From the NCBI GenBank assembly GCA_029099845.1, contig JAQXOT010000005.1, positions 1 to 45,982 of the forward strand: a stretch of 45,982 nucleotides of DNA, given 5' to 3'. This document shows, piece by piece, positions 14,759-23,889 of this stretch. How positions within the stretch are numbered: position 1 is the first letter of the stretch; each line of letters starts with the position of its first letter. Origin of the DNA: a bacterium (GTDB taxonomy: Bacteria; Bacillota_I; Bacilli_A; RF39; UBA660). Made by a program: the position numbers and the translations under genes. The notes beneath the pieces are model-generated. The model was not told the DNA's origin. It did not search any database and saw only the letters and a program-made list of their open reading frames with translations.

Positions 14759-16519
14759 ATGTTTAAATTATTCAAAAACCTAAAGAAAAAAGAAATTATT
14801 TATGCCATAGTTTGTATTATTCTAGTAGCATTTAATGTTTGGCTAGAATTGAAAATACCTGATTATATGAGTGCCATAACTAGATTGGCCCAAACAGAAG
14901 GAAGCAAGATGGCAGATATTCTAGAACAAGGCGCTTACATGTTAAGTTGTGCCTTAGGCAGCCTAGTCGTATCTATCATAGTAGGTTATTTTGCTGCCCA
15001 AGTAGCTTCCGGCTTCTCAAAAACAATAAGAAAAAAAATATTTGAAAAAGTTGAAAACATGGGAATTGCCGAAATCAAAAAGTTCTCTACTAGTAGTTTA
15101 ATTACTAGAACAACAAATGATGTATCTCAAGTAGAAATGTTAATTGGTATGGGATTACAAGCCATGATAAAAGCCCCAATTATGGCAGTTTGTGCCGTGT
15201 TGAAAATATTAAACAAAGGACTTGAATGGTCTATATTAACCGCAGCATGTGTAGCCATATTATTAGTAGTAGTTATAATTCTTATGATTATTGTTTTACC
15301 TAGATTTGAACGTGTTCAAAAATTAATTGACAGAATTAACAGCGTTACTAGAGAAAACTTATCTGGTATTAGAGTTATTCGTGCTTTTAATGCTGAAGAA
15401 TATCAATTTAACAAATTTAAAGAAGTAAACGATGACTTAACAAAAATGCAATTATTTAATCAGAGGTGTTTCGCTATAATGAGCCCAATTATGAATTTAG
15501 TAATGAACGGCTTAACTTTAGGTATCTATATAATTGGTGCTTTCTTAATTCAAAAAGCAGGTATGCTTGATAAAATTACTTTATTTAGTAATATGATTGT
15601 ATTTTCTAGTTACGGAATGCAAGTAATCATGTCATTCTTAATGCTAGCAATGATTTTTATGATGGTTCCACGTGCCGAAATATCTGCTAAACGTATTAAC
15701 GAAGTTTTAGATGAAGAAATAAGTCTTCCTGAAGGTGACTTTTCTGGCAATACCAAAGAAACAGGAACTGTTGAATTTAAAAATGTATCATTTAAGTACC
15801 CCGATGCTGATGAATATGTTTTAAAAAATATTTCCTTCAAAGTAAATAAAGGAGAAACTATTGCCTTTATTGGTTCTACTGGTAGTGGTAAATCAACATT
15901 AATAAATTTGGTACCTCGATTCTATGATGCTACTGAAGGTGAAGTCTTAGTAGATGGTGTAAATGTCAAAGAATATAACAGTGAAACATTACATAATAAA
16001 TTAGGATATGTTCCTCAAAAAGCAGTAATGTTTACAGGAACAGTACGTGAAAATGTTTCGTATGGAGATAATGGAAAAGGCGAAGTTTCACTTAATAAAG
16101 TAAAAGAAGCTATCGAAGTAGCCCAAGGAACCGACTTCATTGAAAAAATGGAAGGAAAATACGAATCACATATTGCTAGAGGTGGAACAAATGTTTCCGG
16201 TGGACAAAAACAACGTTTAGCCATAGCTCGTGCCATTGCAAGAGATCCAGAAATTTATATTTTTGATGATTCTTTCTCTGCTCTTGACTATAAAACAGAT
16301 TCAGTTTTAAGAAAAGAACTAAAAAAATATACAAAAGATGCCACTAGTCTAATCGTTGCACAAAGAATAGGAACAATTATCAATGCTGACAAAATAGTTG
16401 TTTTAGATGAAGGCAATTGTGTAGGTATTGGTACTCATAAAGAATTATTAAAAAATTGTGAAGTTTATAAAGAAATTGCTTTATCACAACTTTCAAAGGA
16501 GGAATTAGATAATGCCTAG
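14759..16519 (+). CDS. Heterodimeric ABC exporter subunit with degenerate ATP site
   Basis: A 586-residue half-transporter: six membrane segments (about 1-320), then an ABC ATPase domain. ATG 14759 is chosen because AAGGAGGT (14747-14754) sits just before it, inside the longer frame. Walker A GSTGSGKST and signature VSGGQKQR are intact. Walker B is IYIFDDSFSALD, with Asp where the catalytic Glu should be, and the switch reads VAQRIG with Gln in place of His. These changes mark the subunit whose Walker motifs form the non-hydrolysing site, as in TM287/288, BmrCD and LmrCD. Its partner is encoded next, overlapping by 8 nt. Confidence 0.92.
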   Translation: MFKLFKNLKKKEIIYAIVCIILVAFNVWLELKIPDYMSAITRLAQTEGSKMADILEQGAYMLSCALGSLVVSIIVGYFAAQVASGFSKTIRKKIFEKVENMGIAEIKKFSTSSLITRTTNDVSQVEMLIGMGLQAMIKAPIMAVCAVLKILNKGLEWSILTAACVAILLVVVIILMIIVLPRFERVQKLIDRINSVTRENLSGIRVIRAFNAEEYQFNKFKEVNDDLTKMQLFNQRCFAIMSPIMNLVMNGLTLGIYIIGAFLIQKAGMLDKITLFSNMIVFSSYGMQVIMSFLMLAMIFMMVPRAEISAKRINEVLDEEISLPEGDFSGNTKETGTVEFKNVSFKYPDADEYVLKNISFKVNKGETIAFIGSTGSGKSTLINLVPRFYDATEGEVLVDGVNVKEYNSETLHNKLGYVPQKAVMFTGTVRENVSYGDNGKGEVSLNKVKEAIEVAQGTDFIEKMEGKYESHIARGGTNVSGGQKQRLAIARAIARDPEIYIFDDSFSALDYKTDSVLRKELKKYTKDATSLIVAQRIGTIINADKIVVLDEGNCVGIGTHKELLKNCEVYKEIALSQLSKEELDNA

Positions 16520-18671
16520 ACCTAAAGGACCTAGAGTTCAAGAAAAATCGAAAGATTTTAAAGGCTCAATGTTAAGACTACTTAAAAATTTAAAACCATG
16601 GAAATATATCATGTCTATAGCCCTAATACTAGCAATGATAAGTGCCATATTATCTTTGATTGCTCCTAATAAATTATCTGATTTTACAGATAAAGTTGGA
16701 GAAGGACTAACTCCAAATACAGAAAAATTAGCAGAAATAGGAAACAAAATTGTAGAAAATATTCAAAATACTAATTTTGAAGCTAAATTACCAGGACTAT
16801 TTACTGAAACTACCTTAACTCAAGAAGAATTAGCTCAAGTAACTAAAACTTTTGATATTATCAAAGAAACTTCAGATCAAGAAAAAACACTTAATGCTTT
16901 GCTCTCTTTACCTGACAAAGCCCTAAGTTATTTACTTGCTGACATCAAAGTTGATAAAACAACAATTACAGCAACCGATCAAATAGCAACCATAAAATTG
17001 GCTAGTCAAATGCAGAATGCCAAAGAAGCAGAAAATGCAGTATCATTAATCGATCAACTTCCAAAGTCAGTATATAATTTAGTAAAGCCACAAATTGATA
17101 TGGATGGCATCAAAAAATTAGCTCTTTTTATGGCCGGGCTTTATTTAATAAGTGCTTTATTTAATTACATACAATCATATTCCCTAACAACAGTTTCTAA
17201 TAGATTTGCTAATACATTAAGAAATAAAATAAGCAAAAAGATTAATAGATTAACATTAAAATATTTTGATACTCATGAAACAGGAGATGTCCTATCACGC
17301 GTTACTAACGATGTTGATACCGTTGCTCAAAATTTAAATAATAGTTTAGCTACGCTAGTTTCAAGTATAACCTTATTTATAGGCTCAATAATAATGATGT
17401 TTGTAACTAACTGGATTATGGCGCTAACAGCCATTTTATCTAGTATTATTGGTTTTGTTTTAATGTTTGCTATTTTAGCTAAATCGCAAAAATATTTCAA
17501 TCAACGTCAAGTTGAACTAGGAAATATGAACGGCTACATTGAAGAAATGTATTCAGGACATAATGTTGTAAAAGCATATAACGGAACAAAAAAATCAATA
17601 ATAGAATTTGATGAATTAAACAACAAACTATATAATGCTAATCGTAAAAGTCAATTCTTATCTGGTCTAATGCATCCAATTATGGGATTTATTGGTAACT
17701 TTGGCTATGTTATGGTTTGTATTGTTGGAGCCCTACTTACTATGAATGACATTATTTCTTTTGGTACCATTGTTGCTTTCATGCTTTATGTAAGAATGTT
17801 TACTAATCCATTAAGTCAAATAGCTCAAGCCATGAGTAATTTACAATCAACAGCAGCAGCTTCTGAAAGAGTATTTGAATTTTTAGACGAAAAAGAAATG
17901 TCTGATCAAAAAGAAATCACCAAGAGTTTAAAACGTTCTAAAGTAAAAGGTAAAATTGAGTTTAAAAATGTTAAATTTAGTTATGAACCAGGAAGACCAA
18001 TAATTAAAGACTTTAGTGTTAAGGTAAAACCAGGACAAAAAATTGCTATAGTTGGTCCTACTGGAGCTGGAAAAACTACAATGGTTAACTTATTGATGAA
18101 GTTCTATGAAATTAATAATGGAGAAATCTTAATTGATGACGTACCAATTAGTGAATTAACAAGAGAAAACATCCACAATCTATTTATTATGGTTTTACAA
18201 GATACTTGGCTATTTGAAGGAACTATTAGAGATAATATTAAATTCAATAAAGAAAATGTTTCTGATCGAGAAATTTGGAAAGTATTAAGAGTTGTCGGCG
18301 TTGACCATTTTGTTAAAACCTTACCAGGAGACTTAGACTATGTACTTGGTGATAATGATACGGTAAGTCAAGGACAAAAACAATTATTAACTATAGCAAG
18401 AGGTATGATTGAAGATGCTCCTTTCCTTATTTTAGATGAAGCTACAAGTAACGTTGATACAAGAACAGAAGAGTTAGTTCAAAAAGCTATGGATAAACTT
18501 ACTGAAGGCAGAACATCATTTATTATTGCTCACCGTCTATCCACAATTAAAAATGCTGATTTAATTCTTGTCATGAAAGATGGAAATATCATTGAACAAG
18601 GAACTCATGATGAACTAATGAATCAAAATGGTTTCTATAAAGACTTGTATAATTCTCAGTTCGAATTATAA
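16512..18671 (+). CDS. Heterodimeric ABC exporter subunit, catalytic, with large insertion
   Basis: A 719-residue half-transporter. AAGGAGGA stands 7 nt before the ATG, which overlaps the stop of the first subunit. Walker A GPTGAGKTT, Walker B FLILDEATSNVD with the catalytic Glu, and switch AHRLST are intact. The signature is VSQGQKQ instead of LSGGQ, the usual partner variant in heterodimeric exporters. Between the first and second membrane segments there is an insertion of roughly 150 residues (about 47-195), rich in Thr/Glu/Lys and predicted extracellular. Likely a multidrug or peptide exporter controlled by the MarR protein; the substrate cannot be told. Confidence 0.92.
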   Translation: MPRPKGPRVQEKSKDFKGSMLRLLKNLKPWKYIMSIALILAMISAILSLIAPNKLSDFTDKVGEGLTPNTEKLAEIGNKIVENIQNTNFEAKLPGLFTETTLTQEELAQVTKTFDIIKETSDQEKTLNALLSLPDKALSYLLADIKVDKTTITATDQIATIKLASQMQNAKEAENAVSLIDQLPKSVYNLVKPQIDMDGIKKLALFMAGLYLISALFNYIQSYSLTTVSNRFANTLRNKISKKINRLTLKYFDTHETGDVLSRVTNDVDTVAQNLNNSLATLVSSITLFIGSIIMMFVTNWIMALTAILSSIIGFVLMFAILAKSQKYFNQRQVELGNMNGYIEEMYSGHNVVKAYNGTKKSIIEFDELNNKLYNANRKSQFLSGLMHPIMGFIGNFGYVMVCIVGALLTMNDIISFGTIVAFMLYVRMFTNPLSQIAQAMSNLQSTAAASERVFEFLDEKEMSDQKEITKSLKRSKVKGKIEFKNVKFSYEPGRPIIKDFSVKVKPGQKIAIVGPTGAGKTTMVNLLMKFYEINNGEILIDDVPISELTRENIHNLFIMVLQDTWLFEGTIRDNIKFNKENVSDREIWKVLRVVGVDHFVKTLPGDLDYVLGDNDTVSQGQKQLLTIARGMIEDAPFLILDEATSNVDTRTEELVQKAMDKLTEGRTSFIIAHRLSTIKNADLILVMKDGNIIEQGTHDELMNQNGFYKDLYNSQFEL

Positions 18672-18679
18672 AAAATATA

Positions 18680-18714
18680 AAAAGAGGAAAATTAATGTGA
18701 TTTTTCTCTTTTTT
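18680..18714 (+). terminator. Rho-independent terminator of the ABC operon
   Basis: AAAAGAGGAAAA (18680-18691) pairs with TTTTTCTCTTTT (18701-18712), one G-T pair, then T. Confidence 0.75.
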
Positions 18715-18794
18715 GTTATAAAAATAATAAGAAATAGCATCTTTTTGTATAGAATAACAAATAACTATCAATAATAATATTAGGAGATGAATAA

Positions 18795-19223
18795 ATGGAA
18801 GACAATAAAAATGCCTTAGATGAGCTTAATAAAGGCACTACAATGGGAATGGATGCTCTAAAATATATTATAGAAGAAGTAAAAGACAAATCTTTCAAAA
18901 AAATTTTAAAAGAACAATATAAAAACTACTCTAAAATATCCAAAAAAATTAATAAAATATATGATAATTATGGTAAAAAAGAGCCTCATGAAACATCAAA
19001 TATAGAAAAAGCTCTAACTTGGTCAAACGTAAAAATAAAAACAATTAATGATAAAAGCAATAGTAAAATAGCTGAAATGTTAATACAAGGAACAACTATG
19101 GGTATTATTGAAGGAAGAAAACTATTAAATAATAAAGAACTAGATAAAGAAGTAAAAAAATTAATAGAAAAATTTATTACCGTGCAAGAAGAAAATTTAA
19201 CTGAACTGAAAGAATTTTTATAA
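18795..19223 (+). CDS. Ferritin-like helical bundle protein, unknown function
   Basis: A 142-residue, mostly helical, lysine- and glutamate-rich protein with no signal peptide or membrane segment. It has an internal two-fold pattern: ELNKGTTMGMDALKYI near residue 10 and MLIQGTTMGIIEGRKLL near residue 95. This pattern of Glu, Gly-Thr and Met in paired helices is typical of a clostridial protein group described as ferritin-like or DUF2383-like. The usual iron ligands (ExxH) are not evident. An AGGAG site precedes the ATG. It starts the island of unrecognised genes. Function unknown. Confidence 0.6.
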   Translation: MEDNKNALDELNKGTTMGMDALKYIIEEVKDKSFKKILKEQYKNYSKISKKINKIYDNYGKKEPHETSNIEKALTWSNVKIKTINDKSNSKIAEMLIQGTTMGIIEGRKLLNNKELDKEVKKLIEKFITVQEENLTELKEFL

Positions 19224-19322
19224 TATATAATTCCATAAGAATGTAAAGTATCATGTCAAAATTAATCATATAAAATACTCTTTACTTAGAAATATGTTAT
19301 ATTGATAATAGAGGTGAACTTT

Positions 19323-19985
19323 ATGGATATAGAGAATATGAAAGAAAACAAGAACCCTAATAAAAAAATGCTTAGTTTAGACGATATTATCGAAAATCTA
19401 AGTAGAGCTAAAGAAAATGGACAAAGCGTATACTATGACTATGATTTAGATGGGAAAACAATCCGCCTTTTTTCAGACGATATTGATGCCGACAAAGCCT
19501 ATATGGAAGTATATGGAATTACAAGAGAGGAATTTGCTCAAAAATCAGCAGAACAAATGGATAGTCTTGCCCGCTCAATCCTAGAAGATGAGGGCATAGA
19601 TGAAAAGATTCCTGAATGGGAAAAATCCGGAGAGGAAATAATTTTCCCAGAAAAACATGAAGCTTGGAAAAATTTTGTCGACGAAGCCACTAGTTCCTTA
19701 TATCGGGGCCCAGAAGTTATGGCAACACTAGCAATTATGGAAGAACTAGAAACTGGAAAACCAATCGAAGCTGTTTTAGAATCTATTAAAAATAACCGCT
19801 TAACAAGAGATTATGATCGCGTTAGCCAATACGTTTTTCAATTTTCTAATCGTGGACCAGAGTTTCTAGAAAATATTACACCACCAGATAAAATGACACC
19901 TGAACTTATGTTAGCCATTGAAAATCAAAAAAGAACAAATTCTGAATTAGATCAAAAGCATAGTAAAGAAATACCTACAAAATAA
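19323..19985 (+). CDS. Hypothetical acidic cytoplasmic protein
   Basis: A 220-residue protein I do not recognise. ATG 19323 is chosen for the perfect GAGGTGA site 5 nt upstream and the extended -10 promoter TGTTATATT at 19295-19303. It is strongly acidic, with no signal peptide, no membrane segment and no cysteine. The N-terminal half has a YYDYDLDGKTIRLFSDD strand-like segment, the rest is helical. A strong terminator follows, so it is monocistronic. Confidence 0.65.
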   Translation: MDIENMKENKNPNKKMLSLDDIIENLSRAKENGQSVYYDYDLDGKTIRLFSDDIDADKAYMEVYGITREEFAQKSAEQMDSLARSILEDEGIDEKIPEWEKSGEEIIFPEKHEAWKNFVDEATSSLYRGPEVMATLAIMEELETGKPIEAVLESIKNNRLTRDYDRVSQYVFQFSNRGPEFLENITPPDKMTPELMLAIENQKRTNSELDQKHSKEIPTK

Positions 19986-20012
19986 TAACAAATAAAATTA
20001 TTAAAACCATAG

Positions 20013-20053
20013 AAGATAATATTTTAATTTTTATATAAATATTATCTTTTTTT
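20013..20053 (+). terminator. Rho-independent terminator
   Basis: AAGATAATATTT (20013-20024) pairs perfectly with AAATATTATCTT (20037-20048), then T. Confidence 0.85.
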
Positions 20054-20101
20054 ATTTATAAAAACTAAAATTAATATTTCATACCAAAACATTATATTTT
20101 A

Positions 20102-20110
20102 TGATATACT
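20102..20110 (+). promoter_or_regulatory. Extended -10 promoter of the C39 fusion gene
   Basis: TGATATACT: TG, A and TATACT (20105-20110). The layout, including the AGAGGTGA ribosome site, closely matches that of the paralogue at 45533. Confidence 0.55.
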
Positions 20111-20131
20111 AAAGAAAATAGAGGTGACAGA

Positions 20132-21121
20132 ATGGCAACAGAAGTTAGTAATATGCAAGAACTTTCATCATTAGCAGATGCTTTAGTTACTCGTGCTAAT
20201 GAAATGGAAGATAACCTAAGCAACTTAAAATCAATTGTAAACAAAGCCCATGACTATGATGGTATCGACGTAACAACAACTGGTAACATTCTAAAGAAGA
20301 ATCTAGAAACGTTATCGAAAGATATTAAAACTGCGGCAAAAAATATTAAAAGTTATAGTGTTGGCTTAAATACTCTAGATACAGATGATTTCACAACACA
20401 AGCAGGAGTATTTTCCCTTAATAATATCGGTAATTTTTTTACAACAACGATTCCAAACTATGTTGAAACTGGTGTAAATAGTCTAGCAACAGGAGCAGAT
20501 GCTATATATCAAAATATTAAGAATACGGTTTTATCACCATTGACAATGATCGTAAACTCTATCAAAATTGTTGAGCCTACATCTGATGATATAATAGAAG
20601 AGACTACTAGAGAAATGCCTTTATATGATCAAACAGATTATTCTGATGTCAAATATAGTACTGGAACAATTGCTACCTCAGGGTGTGGAATAACCTCTCT
20701 TGCTATGGTGGCAACATATGTTACTGGTCAAGAGTGGACCCCAGACAAATGTGCTGAACTAGGAAGAGTAGTAGAAAACCATCCCGTTGATAACGTTGGC
20801 AGCATGTTAACCGCCGCTGATAAAATTGGCTTAACCTACGAAGAAAAAACAACAAGAGACATTATGACATCCTTAGAAGATGGTAAAGTCGTCATTGCAT
20901 TAGTCAACAATAGTGGACATTTCGTTGTCTTAAAAGGCTTAACCGAAGATGGCAAGGTATTAGTTAATGACCCATATGGACCATGGCAAACCGAAAAAAA
21001 TGCCACAGGGCAAAATTTAGTAATTAATGAAAATGGTTATATTGTTCAAAATGATATAAATATAACAGCTGGTAGAATTTGGGTATTTGATGGCCCAGAC
21101 ACCACTACAACAACTCTTTAA
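20132..21121 (+). CDS. WXG100-like domain fused to a C39-type cysteine peptidase
   Basis: A 329-residue protein with two parts. Residues 1-87 form a helical hairpin like WXG100/LXG proteins: no signal peptide, with Tyr-Asp-Gly (DYDGID, near residue 43) at the turn where WXG proteins have Trp-x-Gly. Residues about 165-322 match the C39-like papain-fold peptidase family (Peptidase_C39_2): Cys185 in SGCGITSLAMVATYV, His263 in GHFVVLKG, Asp280 in NDPYGPW. A helical linker joins them. The same N-terminal domain occurs in the gene at 45533. A WXG-type front with an enzyme behind suggests a type VII secretion substrate acting outside the cell; no secretion genes are in the window. It could equally cleave double-glycine peptides (see 26070). 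Confidence 0.7.
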   Translation: MATEVSNMQELSSLADALVTRANEMEDNLSNLKSIVNKAHDYDGIDVTTTGNILKKNLETLSKDIKTAAKNIKSYSVGLNTLDTDDFTTQAGVFSLNNIGNFFTTTIPNYVETGVNSLATGADAIYQNIKNTVLSPLTMIVNSIKIVEPTSDDIIEETTREMPLYDQTDYSDVKYSTGTIATSGCGITSLAMVATYVTGQEWTPDKCAELGRVVENHPVDNVGSMLTAADKIGLTYEEKTTRDIMTSLEDGKVVIALVNNSGHFVVLKGLTEDGKVLVNDPYGPWQTEKNATGQNLVINENGYIVQNDINITAGRIWVFDGPDTTTTTL

Positions 21122-21202
21122 AATATCTACTAACAAAAATAGTGTTTATACTTAAATCATTATCAAAAAAAATAAAATAAATAATATTAAGAGGTGATTT
21201 AT

Positions 21203-22786
21203 ATGAAAAAAAATTTATTTAGTCTATTATTTACTGCAATAGTTGGTATAGTTATTTACTATTTTATGCTACCACCATTAAATCTTCATAGCCCAACATT
21301 TTGGGTATATTTTATAACTATGTTAATTATCTTCTCCATGTGCGTTTTATTTAATTCATTTGGCTCAAAAAAGCAACTAACAACAAGTAACAAATTATTA
21401 ACTGGAATTGCTATTAGTATATTTTCAATTGTTATCTGTATATTTGTTGTAAATTTCTTTTTATCACCATTATTCCAAGCTAAAAGTTATGCCAAAAGAA
21501 TAAACGTCCAAGAAGGAGCAGATTTTATAAAAGAAGTTCCGGCTGTTGACTTTAATTCGTTACCATTATTAGATAAATCATCTAGTCAAAAGTTAGGTGA
21601 TCGTGTCATGGGACAAATGCCAGAATTAGTATCCCAGTTTTATGTATCAAGCTTATATACCCAAATTAATTATAATGACACAATTATCCGTGTTACTCCA
21701 TTAGGATATAATGGCTTTTTCAAATATTTAGCCAATAGGGATGAAGGTGTTAAGGGCTACATTATGGTAAATTCTGTTACTGGGGAGTCAACCCTTGTAA
21801 AATTAGAAAAAGGTATGAAATATGTACCATCTGCTATCCTTAATGAAGATTTAAACCGCTATTTAAGATTTAAATACCCAACTAAAATTTTTGGTGATAT
21901 GAATTTCGAAATAGATAATGATGGTGATCCATATTGGATTGTCCCAGTCATAAAATATGCTGGTGTAGGTCTAAAACGAGAAATAGTGAGTGTAATTATC
22001 TTAGACCCAATTAGTGGAGATAGTAAGGAATATAAAATAGAAGATGTTCCAAGCTGGGTTGATCACGTATATTCAGCTGACTTAATAATCGAGCAAGTTG
22101 ATGACTGGGGACAATATAAAAACGGTTTCCTAAATTCCATATTTGGCCAAAAAAATGTAGTGCAAACAACAACTGGCTACAATTATACTACTATGAATGA
22201 TGATGTATATTTATATACAGGAATTACTTCTGTCTCATCAGATGAATCAAATATTGGTTTTATACTAACGAACATGCGTACAAAAGAAACTAACTTTTAT
22301 TCAGTACCTGGGGCTGAAGAATATTCTGCTATGGAAAGTGCTAAAGGACAAGTTCAACAAATGAACTACAATGCTACCTTCCCATTACTAATTAATTTAA
22401 ACAACAGACCGACCTATTTACTTTCTTTAAAAGACGCTGCTGGACTTGTAAAAATGTATGCTTTTGTAGATGTAGAAGATTATCAAAAAGTAGTAATAAC
22501 GGATAGTTCCAAAGGAATCAAAGTTGCAGCAGAAAACTATTTGGCAAATGTAGACTTAAATAAAGAATCATCTTCATCAATTTCTAAGGAAATAGAAATA
22601 TCCTCAATTACACAAGCAACTATTGATGGTACAAGCTACTACTATATTGTTGACCAAGATAATCAAAAATACTATGTCTCAATCAAAGTAAGCAAAAACA
22701 AACTACCATTCCTTAAAACAGGGGACAAAATTACTATTTCGTATAATAATGAAAAAGAAGTAATAGAAATAGTTTCTTTAAAATAA
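21203..22786 (+). CDS. Membrane protein with large extracytoplasmic domain, unknown function
   Basis: A 527-residue protein. ATG 21203 follows AGAGGTGA closely. Three hydrophobic segments (about residues 4-22, 30-48 and 65-90) are followed by a soluble domain of about 430 residues on the outer face. This domain is rich in strands and aromatic residues (GYNGFFKYLANRDEGVKGYI, PYWIVPVIKYAGVG). A small beta domain near the end (residues about 460-527) resembles an OB or SH3 fold. I do not recognise a named family. It lies 81 nt after the C39 fusion gene with no obvious terminator between, so the two may be cotranscribed, and it ends at a strong terminator. Confidence 0.7.
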   Translation: MKKNLFSLLFTAIVGIVIYYFMLPPLNLHSPTFWVYFITMLIIFSMCVLFNSFGSKKQLTTSNKLLTGIAISIFSIVICIFVVNFFLSPLFQAKSYAKRINVQEGADFIKEVPAVDFNSLPLLDKSSSQKLGDRVMGQMPELVSQFYVSSLYTQINYNDTIIRVTPLGYNGFFKYLANRDEGVKGYIMVNSVTGESTLVKLEKGMKYVPSAILNEDLNRYLRFKYPTKIFGDMNFEIDNDGDPYWIVPVIKYAGVGLKREIVSVIILDPISGDSKEYKIEDVPSWVDHVYSADLIIEQVDDWGQYKNGFLNSIFGQKNVVQTTTGYNYTTMNDDVYLYTGITSVSSDESNIGFILTNMRTKETNFYSVPGAEEYSAMESAKGQVQQMNYNATFPLLINLNNRPTYLLSLKDAAGLVKMYAFVDVEDYQKVVITDSSKGIKVAAENYLANVDLNKESSSSISKEIEISSITQATIDGTSYYYIVDQDNQKYYVSIKVSKNKLPFLKTGDKITISYNNEKEVIEIVSLK

Positions 22787-22799
22787 CAATAAACTATTA

Positions 22800-22825
22800 A
22801 AAAGGTGGATTATCCCACCTTTTTT
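22800..22825 (+). terminator. Rho-independent terminator
   Basis: AAAAGGTGG (22800-22808) pairs with CCACCTTTT (22815-22823), then T. Confidence 0.88.
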
Positions 22826-22849
22826 AATTTTAAAAAATGTATTGTTAGA

Positions 22850-22928
22850 ACACTAAACGACACTAAAAAGTGATGAATAAGTTTATAATTTCTTTCATAT
22901 CAAGCATAGATAAATCAAGTACACTAAA
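22850..22928. repeat. Three ACACTAAA direct repeats, possible operator
   Basis: ACACTAAA at 22850-22857, 22860-22867 (one helical turn later) and 22921-22928, upstream of the HTH regulator gene. A possible binding site for that regulator. Confidence 0.3.
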
Positions 22929-23035
22929 AAATCTGCATTAATTAGTTATATTAATTGTTAAAAAAACAAACTCAACCAACAGTATGTGTACTTTTACGCG
23001 ATAATATTTTACACTTTAATCAAAGGAGAGAGAAA

Positions 23036-23644
23036 ATGAATCAAGAAAAAATTGGCAAGTTTATAGCAGAATGCCGAAAAAAGAATAATTTAACGCAAAC
23101 AAAACTAGCAGAAACCTTAAATATAACAGATCGAGCCATATCAAAATGGGAAACAGGTAAATCTATGCCGGACTCATCAATAATGCTTGCTTTATGCCAT
23201 GAGCTGAAAATCAGTGTAAATGAATTACTAAGTGGGGAGATGATTGAAATGAATAACTATAATAGCAAATCCGAAGAAAATTTATTGGAAATGAAAAGAC
23301 AAAAAGAAATATCTGACAAAAGACTATTAACTATGGAAATTGTCTTTGGAACATTAATAAGTTTATTATTTCTAGTCTTAATATTTGTAGCATCCTATGT
23401 AGAAATGGCAAACTATTTAAGAATATCATTAATAATAGTTGGCTGCATTACTTTTATTATTGGTATATCATTTTGTATTGGAATAGAACAAGTAGCTGGC
23501 TATTATGAATGTCAAAAATGCCATCACAAATATATTCCAACCTATCAAAATGTCTTATTATCCATGCATATCAACAGAACGAGATATATGAAATGCCCAA
23601 AATGTCAGAAAAAGTCGTGGAATAAAAAAGTAATAAGTAAATAA
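23036..23644 (+). CDS. XRE-family HTH regulator with two membrane segments and zinc ribbon
   Basis: A 202-residue protein. ATG 23036 is taken because AAAGGAGAG lies 5 nt upstream. Residues 5-60 are a Cro/CI-type helix-turn-helix (IAECRKKNNLTQTKLAETLN, ITDRAISKWETGKSMPDSS). Two membrane segments follow at about 98-117 and 125-145. The C-terminus is a zinc ribbon with CxxC pairs CQKC and CPKC. This is a common Bacillota architecture of membrane-tethered regulators whose ligand is mostly unknown. It is surrounded by unrecognised genes and may control them. Confidence 0.88.
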   Translation: MNQEKIGKFIAECRKKNNLTQTKLAETLNITDRAISKWETGKSMPDSSIMLALCHELKISVNELLSGEMIEMNNYNSKSEENLLEMKRQKEISDKRLLTMEIVFGTLISLLFLVLIFVASYVEMANYLRISLIIVGCITFIIGISFCIGIEQVAGYYECQKCHHKYIPTYQNVLLSMHINRTRYMKCPKCQKKSWNKKVISK

Positions 23645-23889
23645 TCAATTAGTATAAAAAAGTAAATAAATTTATCCTTAATAATAAATATTTATTTTAA
23701 AATTTAATATCTTATCTAAAAAAACAATATTTCATCTATTTTTATTAAAAACTTGTAAACTTGTAAAATAGTAAAAGAAACTGTAAATAAATAAGACAAG
23801 TGATTTACAATTTTTCTAAATAATGATATGTTTTAGATGAAATAACTAATAAAATTAGATCAAATTATTCATAAAGGAGATTATGATAA

